Source: DATDIC01 sp963777625
GTDB lineage: Bacteria; Pseudomonadota; Alphaproteobacteria; Acetobacterales; Acetobacteraceae
Assembly: GCA_963777625.1 (NCBI GenBank)
Contig: CAVZRO010000008.1
Coordinates: forward strand, 124,001 to 188,000
Direction: 5' to 3'
DNA length: 64,000 nucleotides
Each line of letters begins with the position of its first letter. Position 1 is the first letter of the stretch. Shown here one piece after another: positions 46,141 through 53,904 of the stretch. The notes under the pieces were generated by a model. The model searched no databases. It worked only from the letters and a program-made list of their open reading frames with translations, and had not been told where the DNA came from. Both the position numbers and the translations under genes were made by a program.

Positions 46141-46565
46141 TTCGCGAACCTGAGTGCTTTCAGAAGATCACGCTCCGCCTGGCTGCGCAGCCGCGGCGCA
46201 TCGGATGGCTCGGGGTCGCGCTCGCGTTCGGTGGCCAGTGGCCTGGCGCTGCGCACCAGCCCATCCAGCCGATCGGCGACCCGCTCCCCGCGCTCGATCA
46301 GGAACACCAGGTCTCCTTGCACCGTGCGGGCCTGGTCGATCTGGCGCGCCACCTGGGCGCCGGCACCATCGGCGGCGGCGCGCAGCCGCTCGATACCGGT
46401 CTCCGCCTGGCGGGTGCTGGCGTTGAAGCCCGCCACCAACTGTTCCAGCGCGGCGCGGTCACGCTTCAGCACGCCGAGCGCCCGTTCCAGACGCACCGCA
46501 TGGAACAAGGTGATGGCCAGCAGCGCGACCAGCACCAGCTCCAGCAGCCATTCCGCATCCGCCAT
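46137..46565 (-). CDS. DUF6468 domain-containing protein
   Basis: A 142-residue protein with an N-terminal membrane helix (LLELVLVALLAITLFHAV) followed by a long charged coiled-coil (residues about 30-105) and a C-terminal SQAERDLLKALRFAK. It matches DUF6468, found in alphaproteobacterial flagellar operons between fliM and motE. The function is unknown; a membrane-anchored coiled coil next to motor genes suggests a structural role. Confidence 0.78.
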   Translation of the reverse strand: MADAEWLLELVLVALLAITLFHAVRLERALGVLKRDRAALEQLVAGFNASTRQAETGIERLRAAADGAGAQVARQIDQARTVQGDLVFLIERGERVADRLDGLVRSARPLATERERDPEPSDAPRLRSQAERDLLKALRFAK

Positions 46566-46582
46566 TGTGGCGCTCCCATCGG

Positions 46583-47641
46583 TTACCGTTCACCGGGGTG
46601 GGAGCGCGACAATTCGTGCTCGATCCGCACCGCGATCCGGTTCTTGCGGCGCCCAACCTTGGCATCGAACAGATCCACCGAGCCGCAGCGCAACCGGATC
46701 AGGGTGCCGGGCGCGGCATTTAGCACGATGCAGCTTCCCGGCTGCATCGCCAGGACCTCCGATAACGGGATCATCTGCTCGTCCAGGACCGCGTCGAGCT
46801 CCACGTCGGTGTGCCAAAGTTCCTCGGCGAGATGGGTTTCCCAGATCGAATCGCGGCCGAACTTCTCGCCCATGAACTGCTGCAGCAGCAGCTCACGCAC
46901 CGGTTCCAGGGTCGCGTACGGCAGCAGCAGCTCCAGCCGGCCACCGCGATCTTCCATTTCGATGCGGAGCCGCACCAGCACCGCGGCGTTCGACAGCCGG
47001 CTGATGGTGGCAAAGCGCGGGTTGACCTCCAGCCGTTCAAACCGGAACGTCACGGGGCAGAGTGGATCGAACGCGGCCGACAGATCGGCCAGCACCAGGT
47101 GGATCAGCCGTTCCACCAGCGTGCGCTCGATCGTGGTGTAGGGGCGGCCTTCGATCCGCATCGGCGCGGTGCCGCGGCGGCCGCCGAGCAGGACATCCAC
47201 GATCGCGTAGATCATGGCGCTGTCCACCACCATGAGCCCGTGATTGTCCCATTCCTCCGCCTTGAACACCGCGAGCATTGCCGGAAGCGGGATCGAGTTG
47301 AGGTAGTCGCCGAAGCGCAGACTGAGGATATTGTCGATCCCCACCTCGACATTGTCGTTGGTGAAGTTCCGCATCGTGGTGGACAGCAGGCGCACCAGCC
47401 GGTCGAACACGATCTCGAGCATCGGCAGGCGCTCGTAGGATACGAGGCCCGAGTTGATGATCTTCTGGATGCCGCTGATATTCTCGCTCGGCGCCGGCCC
47501 GCTGTCGAAGCCGAGCAGGCTGTCGATCTCCGCCTGATTGAGCACCCGCGCCGACGCCGCGGCATCGGCGGGCTGCGCATCGGACGGCACCGCCGGCGTG
47601 GCGCCCGGATTTTCCTGTTCCGGGCTGCCGGGATCACTCAT
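46583..47641 (-). CDS. fliM: Flagellar motor switch protein FliM
   Basis: A 352-residue C-ring protein. The N-terminal CheY-binding peptide is LNQAEIDSLLGFD. The middle domain carries YERLPMLEIVFDRLVRLLST and FGDYLNSIPLPAMLAVF; GG pairs appear in VLLGGRRG. The C-terminal SpoA domain (residues about 260-345) has VELDAVLDEQMIPLSEVL. It connects CheY-P binding to rotor switching. Its ATG overlaps the fliL stop by 4 bp. No fliN or fliG lies in the window. Confidence 0.94.
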   Translation of the reverse strand: MSDPGSPEQENPGATPAVPSDAQPADAAASARVLNQAEIDSLLGFDSGPAPSENISGIQKIINSGLVSYERLPMLEIVFDRLVRLLSTTMRNFTNDNVEVGIDNILSLRFGDYLNSIPLPAMLAVFKAEEWDNHGLMVVDSAMIYAIVDVLLGGRRGTAPMRIEGRPYTTIERTLVERLIHLVLADLSAAFDPLCPVTFRFERLEVNPRFATISRLSNAAVLVRLRIEMEDRGGRLELLLPYATLEPVRELLLQQFMGEKFGRDSIWETHLAEELWHTDVELDAVLDEQMIPLSEVLAMQPGSCIVLNAAPGTLIRLRCGSVDLFDAKVGRRKNRIAVRIEHELSRSHPGER

Positions 47642-48129
47642 TGTATCAGGACTTCAACGAACAGCACGTCCTGCACTTTGACGGGTGCCAGCGCGACGTT
47701 GGCCCGGGCGATCAGCTCCTGGCGCAGACGATAGGTGCCGGCGGAGCCCTGCAGGTCCTCGGGTCGCATCTCCCGCAGGTAGGTCTGGAACAGGTCCTGC
47801 AGCCGGCTGATGCCGGCGGTCACTGCCTGGAGGTCCTGCCGGTTGGGGATCTGGATTTGCGCTTTCAGTTTCACATAGCGTGGGCGCCTCGGGTCGCTGT
47901 TCAGGTTGGCGACCATCTCCGGCAGATCGACGAAGACCGGCTGTGGCTTGTCGGCATGCTGGTTCATACCGAGCAGCTTCGGCAGGATGCCGCTGAACCA
48001 GCCACCGGCGCCGGCGGCGGCCAGCGCGGCGGGAACCGCCAGCAACAATAACAGCCGACGGCGGCCCGCGGCCGGCTTTGCCGACAGCTCCTCGGTTAAC
48101 TGGTTGGCCGCAGCTTCGGCTCCGCTCAT
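47638..48129 (-). CDS. fliL: Flagellar basal body-associated protein FliL
   Basis: A 163-residue single-pass membrane protein: a short cytoplasmic tail, a helix (RRRLLLLLAVPAALAAAGAG), then a periplasmic FliL domain (VFVDLPEMVANLNSDPRRPR, YVKLKAQIQIPN) ending in VKVQDVLFVEVLIQ. FliL stabilises stators around the rod. The start at 48129 was preferred to 48186 because homology starts there. It is the first gene of the operon fliL-fliM-DUF6468-motE-cheY-cheZ-AMIN/TPR. Confidence 0.92.
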   Translation of the reverse strand: MSGAEAAANQLTEELSAKPAAGRRRLLLLLAVPAALAAAGAGGWFSGILPKLLGMNQHADKPQPVFVDLPEMVANLNSDPRRPRYVKLKAQIQIPNRQDLQAVTAGISRLQDLFQTYLREMRPEDLQGSAGTYRLRQELIARANVALAPVKVQDVLFVEVLIQ

Positions 48130-48251
48130 TGGGTGAAGGTTCCCCTCTCGCGGTGGTCCGGCACGTCGACGGACCCGCGACGGCACAAGCTGGCAGCGGA
48201 TGGTTAACTAGAGGTTTGGAGGGTGATGGGACCCGGCAACTGACGCCCCCC

Positions 48252-48266
48252 TGCAACGGCGTGCCA
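48252..48266 (-). promoter_or_regulatory. Sigma-54-like site for the fliL operon, spacer one base short
   Basis: The minus strand reads TGGCACGCCGTTGCA. Both half-elements (TGGCACG and TTGCA) are perfect matches to the sigma-54 consensus, but only 9 bases separate GG from GC instead of 10. Either the site is non-functional, or one base is missing from this sequence, as in several genes here. It lies about 123 nt before the fliL ATG. Confidence 0.5.
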
Positions 48267-48452
48267 GGCAAAAAATGCAGCGGGCGAATACGGGGATATG
48301 CGCGACGTGTTGGGTTGGCGCGGGCCAGCAGGGTCGGCTGCGCGGCATTCGTATGGAAGATTCCCGCCGCCGTACGGCCGGTGAAACAGGGCGTATTCGG
48401 CGCAATGACGGCCATTATGCCTGACGCCGCACGTCATGACCCTGCGGCACAA

Positions 48453-48484
48453 CCCCTCCCCCGGCCCCCCCGCAAGGGGAGGGG
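48453..48484. repeat. GC-rich hairpin upstream of flgF
   Basis: Arms CCCCTCCCC (48453-48461) and GGGGAGGGG (48476-48484) are perfect inverted repeats over a 14-base loop. It lies just upstream of the flgF sigma-54-like site. A role as terminator or DNA-bending site is possible; the GC content and lack of a T-run argue against a simple intrinsic terminator. Confidence 0.55.
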
Positions 48485-48505
48485 AGAAGAGCGGACCGAA
48501 CCGGC

Positions 48506-48521
48506 TGGCATCCGGCTTGCG
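48506..48521 (+). promoter_or_regulatory. Candidate sigma-54 promoter for flgF operon
   Basis: TGGCATCCGGCTTGCG keeps the TGGCA and TTGC cores with exact GG-N10-GC spacing; three outer positions differ from consensus. The -12 element lies about 32 nt upstream of the flgF ATG, the same distance as for flgE. Confidence 0.6.
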
Positions 48522-48552
48522 TTGGCTCGGCGCAGCAACGAGACGCCGGACC

Positions 48553-49296
48553 ATGGACCTCAACAGCAGTATTGCCGCCTCACGGCTGGCCGCACAGGAA
48601 CGAGCGACCGACCTGACCGCCACCAACATCGCCAACGCGGACACGCCTGGCTACAAGGCCGCGCGGATGCTGTTCAACGACTGGCTGAGCCGGCAGGACG
48701 GCACCGACGCGCCGCCGGGCGGCGAGACCGTGGCCTTCACGCAGGACCGAGCGAGCTGGCGGGATACGTCGCCGGGCCCGATCCGTCACACGGGCAATCC
48801 GCTCGACCTGGCAATCAGTACCGCCGGCTGGTTCACCGTATCCACGGCGCGCGGTCCTCGGCTGACCCGCGACGGGCGCTTTCAGTTGCAAGCGGATGGC
48901 AGCATCGCCAACACCGAAGGGGATGCACTGCTCGATACCGGCGGCCGGCCGATCAAGATCGCTTCCACCGACACCAAACTGACTGTCGCCGGCGACGGCA
49001 CGCTGTCGAGCGAGAACGGGCAGATCGCCAAGATCGGCATCGTGCAGCCGCAGGATCCGATGCGGCTGGTCGCCGAGGGGGGCACGCTGTTCCGCTCCGA
49101 TGCACCCACCGCGCCGGTGACCACGCCGAAGATTGTGCAGGGCGCGACCGAGGGGTCCAACGTGCAGGCCGTCGTCGAAGTGACGCGGCTGATCGACGAC
49201 GAGCGGCAGTTCCAGTTCATCGCGCAGTTCGTGCAGGCGGAATCGGACCGGCAGAAGGACGCCGTGGACAAGCTGCTGCCGTCGGGGACTTCGTGA
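48553..49296 (+). CDS. flgF: Flagellar basal-body rod protein FlgF
   Basis: A 247-residue proximal-rod protein. The N-terminal motif is RATDLTATNIANADTPGYKA. A central FlgF/FlgG domain follows (IRHTGNPLDLAISTAGWFTV, LTRDGRFQLQADGSI), then the C-terminal GATEGSNVQAVVEVTRLIDD. ATG 48553 was chosen as the conserved start; the frame extends to 48436 without similarity. The gene ends in TGATG with the next small ORF. The first gene of flgF-(39 aa)-flgG-flgA-flgH. Confidence 0.92.
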   Translation: MDLNSSIAASRLAAQERATDLTATNIANADTPGYKAARMLFNDWLSRQDGTDAPPGGETVAFTQDRASWRDTSPGPIRHTGNPLDLAISTAGWFTVSTARGPRLTRDGRFQLQADGSIANTEGDALLDTGGRPIKIASTDTKLTVAGDGTLSSENGQIAKIGIVQPQDPMRLVAEGGTLFRSDAPTAPVTTPKIVQGATEGSNVQAVVEVTRLIDDERQFQFIAQFVQAESDRQKDAVDKLLPSGTS

Positions 49297-49415
49297 TGCC
49301 GCGGCCGAAGCTGCTGCTGCCGATGCTGGTCGTGGTGCCGGCGCTGCTTGCCGGAGCGGTGATCGCCGCCTGGCTGACCAATATCGCGTTCGCCTTCGTT
49401 TCGCCCCAGCCATAA
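49296..49415 (+). CDS. 39-residue membrane peptide between flgF and flgG
   Basis: An ATG overlapping the flgF stop (TGATG) opens a 39-residue frame: MPRPKLLLPMLVVVPALLAG, then AVIAAWLTNIAFAFVSPQP. It has a basic N-terminus and one or two hydrophobic segments, typical of a small inner-membrane protein or uncleaved signal. Its TAA stop overlaps the AAGGAG ribosome site of flgG, so it would couple translation of flgF to flgG. The overlap on both sides and the hydrophobic pattern argue for a real gene. No family is recognised. Confidence 0.6.
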   Translation: MPRPKLLLPMLVVVPALLAGAVIAAWLTNIAFAFVSPQP

Positions 49416-49428
49416 GGAGTCCGAGCGC

Positions 49429-50214
49429 ATGCGCTCACTCGATATCGCCAGCACCGGAATGCAGGCGCAGCAGACCAACGTGGAGGTGGTGTCGAACAAC
49501 ATCGCCAACATGACGACCACCGGCTTCAAGCGCCAGCGCGCCGAGTTCCAGGACCTGATCTACCAGAATCTGCGGCGGGTGGGATCGAACAGCTCCGATT
49601 CCGGCAGCATCGTGCCGTCGGGCGCGCAGGTCGGGCTGGGGGTGAAAACGGCGGCCATCTATCGCATCAACGAGCAGGGCAATTTGCAGCAGACGTCCAA
49701 CACGCTCGACCTGGCCATTCAGGGCAACGGCTATTTCCAGGTCACGCTGCCGTCCGGGGATACCGCCTACACGCGGGACGGCACGTTCGGGCTGGCGCCG
49801 GACGGCACCATCGTGACCGCCGACGGGTATGTCGTGCAGCCCGGCATCCAGGTGCCGACAAATGCAACCAACGTCACGATCAATACGTCGGGCCAGGTGC
49901 AGGCCACGATTGCCGGGCAGACGGCGCCGCAGACGGTGGGGCAGATCCAGCTTGCGGTGTTTCCCAATGACGCCGGGCTGGACGGACAAGGCGACAACCT
50001 GATGCTGCAGACCTCCGCGTCCGGCAACCCGGTCACCGGCAACCCGGCCACCACCGGGTTCGGCACCGTGCAGCAGGGGTTCATCGAGACGTCGAACGTG
50101 AACGTGGTGACCGAGATCACCAACCTGATCACCGCCCAGCGCGCCTACGAGATGAACAGCCGGGTGATCACCGCGAGCGACGACATGCTGTCCACCCTGA
50201 CCAACCTGCGGTGA
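49429..50214 (+). CDS. flgG: Flagellar basal-body distal rod protein FlgG
   Basis: A 261-residue distal rod subunit beginning MRSLDIASTGMQAQQTNVEV, then VSNNIANMTTTGFKRQRAEF. The body has SNTLDLAIQGNGYFQVTLPS and the C-terminus is GFIETSNVNVVTEITNLITA, then QRAYEMNSRVITASDDML. The length matches the E. coli protein. AAGGAG lies 9 nt upstream of the ATG. Confidence 0.96.
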   Translation: MRSLDIASTGMQAQQTNVEVVSNNIANMTTTGFKRQRAEFQDLIYQNLRRVGSNSSDSGSIVPSGAQVGLGVKTAAIYRINEQGNLQQTSNTLDLAIQGNGYFQVTLPSGDTAYTRDGTFGLAPDGTIVTADGYVVQPGIQVPTNATNVTINTSGQVQATIAGQTAPQTVGQIQLAVFPNDAGLDGQGDNLMLQTSASGNPVTGNPATTGFGTVQQGFIETSNVNVVTEITNLITAQRAYEMNSRVITASDDMLSTLTNLR

Positions 50215-50218
50215 ACCG

Positions 50219-51184
50219 ATGCGAACAATTCTTCTTGCTGCCGTGGCTCTATTTGTCGCGCCAGCGCAGGCGGCCACACTGAAACCGATGGCGACGCTCC
50301 ACGCGCCGGTGGTCCGGCTGAAGGATCTGTTTGCCGATGCCGGACCGGATTCCGACCGGGTGCTGGGACCCGGCCCCGGCCCAGGCGGCCAGATCGTGGT
50401 GGGGTCCTCGCAGCTTGCCTATATCGCGCACCGTTTCGGCGTGGACTGGGAGCCGGCGTCCATGGCGGATCGGGCGGTCCTGGACCGCCCGGGCCGGCCG
50501 CTGAGCCGGGCCGAGGTGCTGGTGCCGCTGCGGGCGGCGCTGGCGGCCTCCGGCGTGGGTGCCGATGCAGAGATCGGGCTGGCGGATTTCACGCCGCCGC
50601 TGGTGCCTCTGGAAGGCGGTTTCTCGGCCGTGGCGACCAGCCTGCAATACGATGCCGCCTCCGGGCATTTCACTGCCCTGCTGACGGTGACCGGACCCAC
50701 CATCGAGCCGATCTCGACGGCGGTATCCGGACGCGCCGAGGCGACGATGGAGGTGCCCGTCGCAGTCACGCGGCTGCCGGCCGGCACCGTGGTCGGGGTC
50801 GGTGACCTGCGGATGGCGCGGGTTCGGGTCTCGCAGATTGCCGGCGAGGTCGCGCGCCGGCCGGAGCAGGCGATCGGGCTGCAACTGCGCGAGCAGATCG
50901 CCGCCGGTCAGCCGGTGCCACGCGCGGAGCTGATGCGGCCGGAGCTGGTCAGGAAGGGCGGCCACGTGCTCATGTTGCTGGACAGCCCCGGTCTGGCGGT
51001 GACGGCGGAGGGGCTGGCGCTGGAAGCCGGGGGCGAAGGCGACCGTATCCAGGTGCGCAATCCGATGTCGCACGCGGTGGTGGAAGCCCAGGTGCTGGCC
51101 GACGGCCGCGTGCGGGTCGAGCCCGACGCCATTCCGCTGGTACCCGCCGGCGCCCGGCGCTCCATCACGGTGGTCGGGCAATGA
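50219..51184 (+). CDS. flgA: Flagellar basal body P-ring formation chaperone FlgA
   Basis: A 321-residue protein with a signal peptide (MRTILLAAVALFVAPAQA). The C-terminal SAF-type region contains VAVTRLPAGTVVGVGDLRMA, EQIAAGQPVPRAELMRPE and GDRIQVRNPMSHAVVEAQVL. FlgA assists FlgI polymerisation into the P-ring in the periplasm. It starts 5 bp after flgG and overlaps flgH by 4 bp. The N-terminal half is longer and more divergent than in enterics, as usual in alphaproteobacteria. Confidence 0.9.
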   Translation: MRTILLAAVALFVAPAQAATLKPMATLHAPVVRLKDLFADAGPDSDRVLGPGPGPGGQIVVGSSQLAYIAHRFGVDWEPASMADRAVLDRPGRPLSRAEVLVPLRAALAASGVGADAEIGLADFTPPLVPLEGGFSAVATSLQYDAASGHFTALLTVTGPTIEPISTAVSGRAEATMEVPVAVTRLPAGTVVGVGDLRMARVRVSQIAGEVARRPEQAIGLQLREQIAAGQPVPRAELMRPELVRKGGHVLMLLDSPGLAVTAEGLALEAGGEGDRIQVRNPMSHAVVEAQVLADGRVRVEPDAIPLVPAGARRSITVVGQ

Positions 51185-51918
51185 GACGGCGGGCGCGCCG
51201 AGTGGTGCCTGTGTTGATCGCGTTGAGCCTGTCGGGCTGCGGCACGCTGCGGTCACTTTCGGAAATCGGCAGCCCGCCGGCGATGACGCCGACCTCCAAT
51301 CCCACCCAGGCACCCGGCTGGCGCCCGGTGAGCATGCCGATGCCGCCGCCCGAGTCGCCGCCGCTGGAGGGGGATTCGCTGTGGCGTCCGGGCTCCCGCG
51401 CGTTCTTCAAGGATCAGCGGGCGGCGCGGGTCGGCGACCTGATCACCGTGGTGGTGGCGATGAACGACGCGGCGACGTTCAAGAACGTGACCGGCGCGGC
51501 ACGCAACAGCAACGAGGATTTCGGCATGCCGAACCTGTTCGGCCTGGAGAACCTGATGGCCCGCGTGCCGATGAACCCGAGCAAGCTGGTGACGATCAAC
51601 AGCGACAACGCCAACACCGGCACCGGGCAGATCCAGCGCAACGAGACGGTGACGCTGCGGCTGGCGGGCGTGGTGACGCAGGTGCTGCCGAACGGGAACC
51701 TGGTGGTTTCAGCGAGCCAGGAGTTCCGCGTCAACAGCGAGCTGCGCGTGCTGCAGGTGAGCGGGATCGTACGGCCGGAGGACATCGCCAGCGACAATAC
51801 GATCCAGCATGACCGCATGGCGGAGGCGCGGATTTCCTATGGCGGGCGGGGCGTGTTGACGCAGTTGCAAGCGCCGCGCTGGGGTCAGCAGGCGGCGGAT
51901 ATCCTGCTGCCGTTCTGA
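51181..51918 (+). CDS. flgH: Flagellar L-ring lipoprotein FlgH
   Basis: A 245-residue outer-membrane ring protein with a lipoprotein signal (VPVLIALSLSGC, Cys20 as lipidation site). The mature part has SLWRPGSRAFFKDQRAARVG, DLITVVV, and the C-terminal QEFRVNSELRVLQVSGIVRP, then EDIASDNTIQHDRMAEARIS. It is coupled to flgA by ATGA overlap. A MITE-like element begins directly after its stop; flgI is not in the window. Confidence 0.94.
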   Translation: MRRRARRVVPVLIALSLSGCGTLRSLSEIGSPPAMTPTSNPTQAPGWRPVSMPMPPPESPPLEGDSLWRPGSRAFFKDQRAARVGDLITVVVAMNDAATFKNVTGAARNSNEDFGMPNLFGLENLMARVPMNPSKLVTINSDNANTGTGQIQRNETVTLRLAGVVTQVLPNGNLVVSASQEFRVNSELRVLQVSGIVRPEDIASDNTIQHDRMAEARISYGGRGVLTQLQAPRWGQQAADILLPF

Positions 51919-51923
51919 GCTTA

Positions 51924-52062
51924 GGAGTCGTTCCAAAACAACCGCGTCATCTCGTCAATCCCGCGCAAGCGAATCAGGGCGCCGCTGGTGATTCCCGCTT
52001 TCGCGGGAATGACGGGAGGGGGCGGGAATGACGGTTGATTCCGTTATTTCATGACGAGCCCT
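51924..52062 (+). mobile_element. MITE-like element, second copy
   Basis: The ends match the copy at 25041-25165: GGAGTCGTTCCAAAACAACC on the left and TTATTTCATGACGAGCCCT on the right. The internal palindrome is degraded on the left (TCAATCCCGCGCAAGCGAA) and partly duplicated on the right (two GGGAATGACGG stretches). It fills the gap between flgH and the converging PEP-CTERM gene. Confidence 0.68.
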
Positions 52063-52068
52063 GAGTGG

Positions 52069-52948
52069 TCAGTCTTCCGGCCCAGCCCCGGACCGATTCC
52101 CGCGTCGGCGGCGGCACACGCCGAGGCCGACGAGCGCGGTACCCAGCAGAGCGAGGCTGGTGGGCTCCGGAATAGTTCCGGTCAGCGAGAATGCCGCGTT
52201 GAAGGTCGGGGGTGTTGTGCCTCCTACTATATCGGTGCCGACGCGCAGCCAGTCCGGATCAAGCATTGCGTCCCGGGTCCAGCTTTGCAGATCGGTTACT
52301 CCATTGGGGAAGGGAGTGCCCGGGGGAATAATTGGCCTGGGCGCCGACAGCCAAAGGAAATCCCCACCGCTGAGTTCAACCTGCGGGACAAAAAAGTAGT
52401 GATTTGCCGGCAAAAGGAGGTTCGTCGTGAAGTTCACGCTGAACATGACTTCCTCGCCGGTGAAGGGTCCGTTGCCATTGGTCGTCTGGTTCGGAAGCGG
52501 GTGGATGCCGCCGGGCAGCACGCTGTTCGCGGCGGTGAAGGAGCCGGCCAGTTCGGTGGTGGAGAAGGTCAGAGTGGCTGCCGGCACTGTCGCGCGAGGC
52601 GAACGCCACGTCGGACGGTGAGTTGACACGGGTCGGAACCTGGGGTGTCCGACCGGTATTCGAATCTTGTGGGAATACGCGGTATATCTCGACGACGACG
52701 TTTTTCACCGAGCTGCCGGTGGGGATCAGTCCGGTGAAAGTGGCGCCCTTGAGCGTGGTTGGGTTTGTCAGGTCAAAGTCATCCGCCGATTCGATTTCGA
52801 ATGGAGCTCCCACGTCTGGTCGCGACGCGGTGGCCATCCTGCCGTCTGGGTTTCCCGTGCTGAAGAAGAAGGGCGAGGCGGTGGCCGGCATCGCCAACAC
52901 GACGCTCAGCGTTGTGGCCATGGAGCTCATGGTAAGGATGGAGCGCAC
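52069..52948 (-). pseudogene. PEP-CTERM sorting-signal protein, frameshifted
   Basis: The N-terminal frame starts MRSILTMSSMATTLSVVLAM with a signal peptide and contains ESADDFDLTNPTTLKGATFT, then GSSVKNVVVEIYRVFP. Near 52590-52597 one extra base shifts the frame. The other frame gives ATVPAATLTFSTTELAG and a C-terminal PEP-CTERM signal: PEPTSLALLGTALVGLG, then an Arg cluster (CRRRRGNR). Such proteins are exported and sorted by exosortase. No exosortase gene is in the window. The expected length is about 290 residues. Confidence 0.75.
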
Positions 52949-53201
52949 TCTTCCCTCCCTTGGGTTGGTTTCGATCCGCAGGTAGCGCGGTGCTGGCCGT
53001 AAGTTAATGTAACTGAGTGTATCATGCAGGTTACACAGCCAGCATCACGTTTCGGTGAAGCCGGCAGTTTGTAAGGTAATCAGTGACTTACCAAGCATCG
53101 ATATCAAACGGAATCGTGCCGTAAGTTACCCACGTCACTTCCTTGGTTTCAGCAGTCAGCCACTGGCTCACTCGCGCCGGGGCCGAATTCGGCTAGCCGA
53201 A

Positions 53202-53903
53202 TCAGTCGGTCTCGGCAATTTCCTGCGACAGCAACAGGCGCCGAAGATCGATGAAAAGCTGCCCCTCCAGCGGTGTGGTCAGCGCGGAATAGGGAGCGGG
53301 GTCGGCGGCGATATCGTTGTAAGCCTGGCGCGGTACGGCGGCGCTGGTTGCGATAAACTCATCGCGGGTGGAGACCCAGGCGAAGGCAAGGGTATCGGCG
53401 TCGCCGCCGACCAGCCGGATATCGATGTCGTCCTGGTACGGCGCCCCGTCCGCGTTGCGCATCAGCTCGAGCTTGAGCAGCTCCAGAATGGTATCGTTCA
53501 GACCGAGATCGGCGCACAGCAGCTTTTCCCGCAGCGCTGGCCAGCCGAAGGCAATCCGCGGCACGACATTGTCGAACAGGCCGCGTGTCGCTTCCGCGGC
53601 ACCCGCGCCTAAACTGCTGTCGAATATGGCACGGGCAGCGGTTTCAAGCTGCGGCCAGTCCGGCAGGCGGTCGCTTGGATGCACGCCGATCCACTGACCC
53701 CGTTGCAGGTCGAGATAGATGAATTCTGGCGGCAGGCGCATCTCGGTGGCGCAGTCGGGACAGGCGACGGCCTGAAACGAACCGTCCAGTATTTGCACAC
53801 GCAGGTCAGGTCGTCGCACCGCGTTGACGCTGACGACGAGTTTCACCTCAGCAGTAGCGCCGCAGTGCGGACAGACCACTTCGGCGGCATCGATGATCGA
53901 CAT
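53202..53903 (-). CDS. CpXC domain-containing protein
   Basis: A 233-residue protein. The N-terminal CpXC zinc-ribbon domain (residues about 8-125) has paired Cys motifs VVCPHCGATAEVKL and AVACPDCATEMRLPPEFIYL, with LRVQILDGSFQ between them. The C-terminal part is alpha-helical and acidic (DDIDIRLVGGDADTLAFAWV). Its ATG follows the stop of the metalloprotease-like gene by one base, so the pair is one transcription unit. The function is unknown; a partner, cofactor or immunity role for the upstream product is inferred only. Confidence 0.82.
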   Translation of the reverse strand: MSIIDAAEVVCPHCGATAEVKLVVSVNAVRRPDLRVQILDGSFQAVACPDCATEMRLPPEFIYLDLQRGQWIGVHPSDRLPDWPQLETAARAIFDSSLGAGAAEATRGLFDNVVPRIAFGWPALREKLLCADLGLNDTILELLKLELMRNADGAPYQDDIDIRLVGGDADTLAFAWVSTRDEFIATSAAVPRQAYNDIAADPAPYSALTTPLEGQLFIDLRRLLLSQEIAETD

Positions 53904-53904
53904 G

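Larger units (their letters stand above)
48130..48552. other. Divergent intergenic region between fliL and flgF
   Basis: This 423-bp region holds the promoters of two outward-reading flagellar operons. It contains a sigma-54-like site facing fliL (48252-48266, spacer one base short), a GC-rich hairpin (48453-48484) and a sigma-54-like site facing flgF (48506-48521). No gene is recognised. Confidence 0.65.

Noticed and set aside
53008..53035. TGTAAC...GTTACA inverted repeat upstream of the PEP-CTERM gene
   Set aside because: Only six-base arms with a 16-base gap; such a match is expected by chance and no regulator is suggested.
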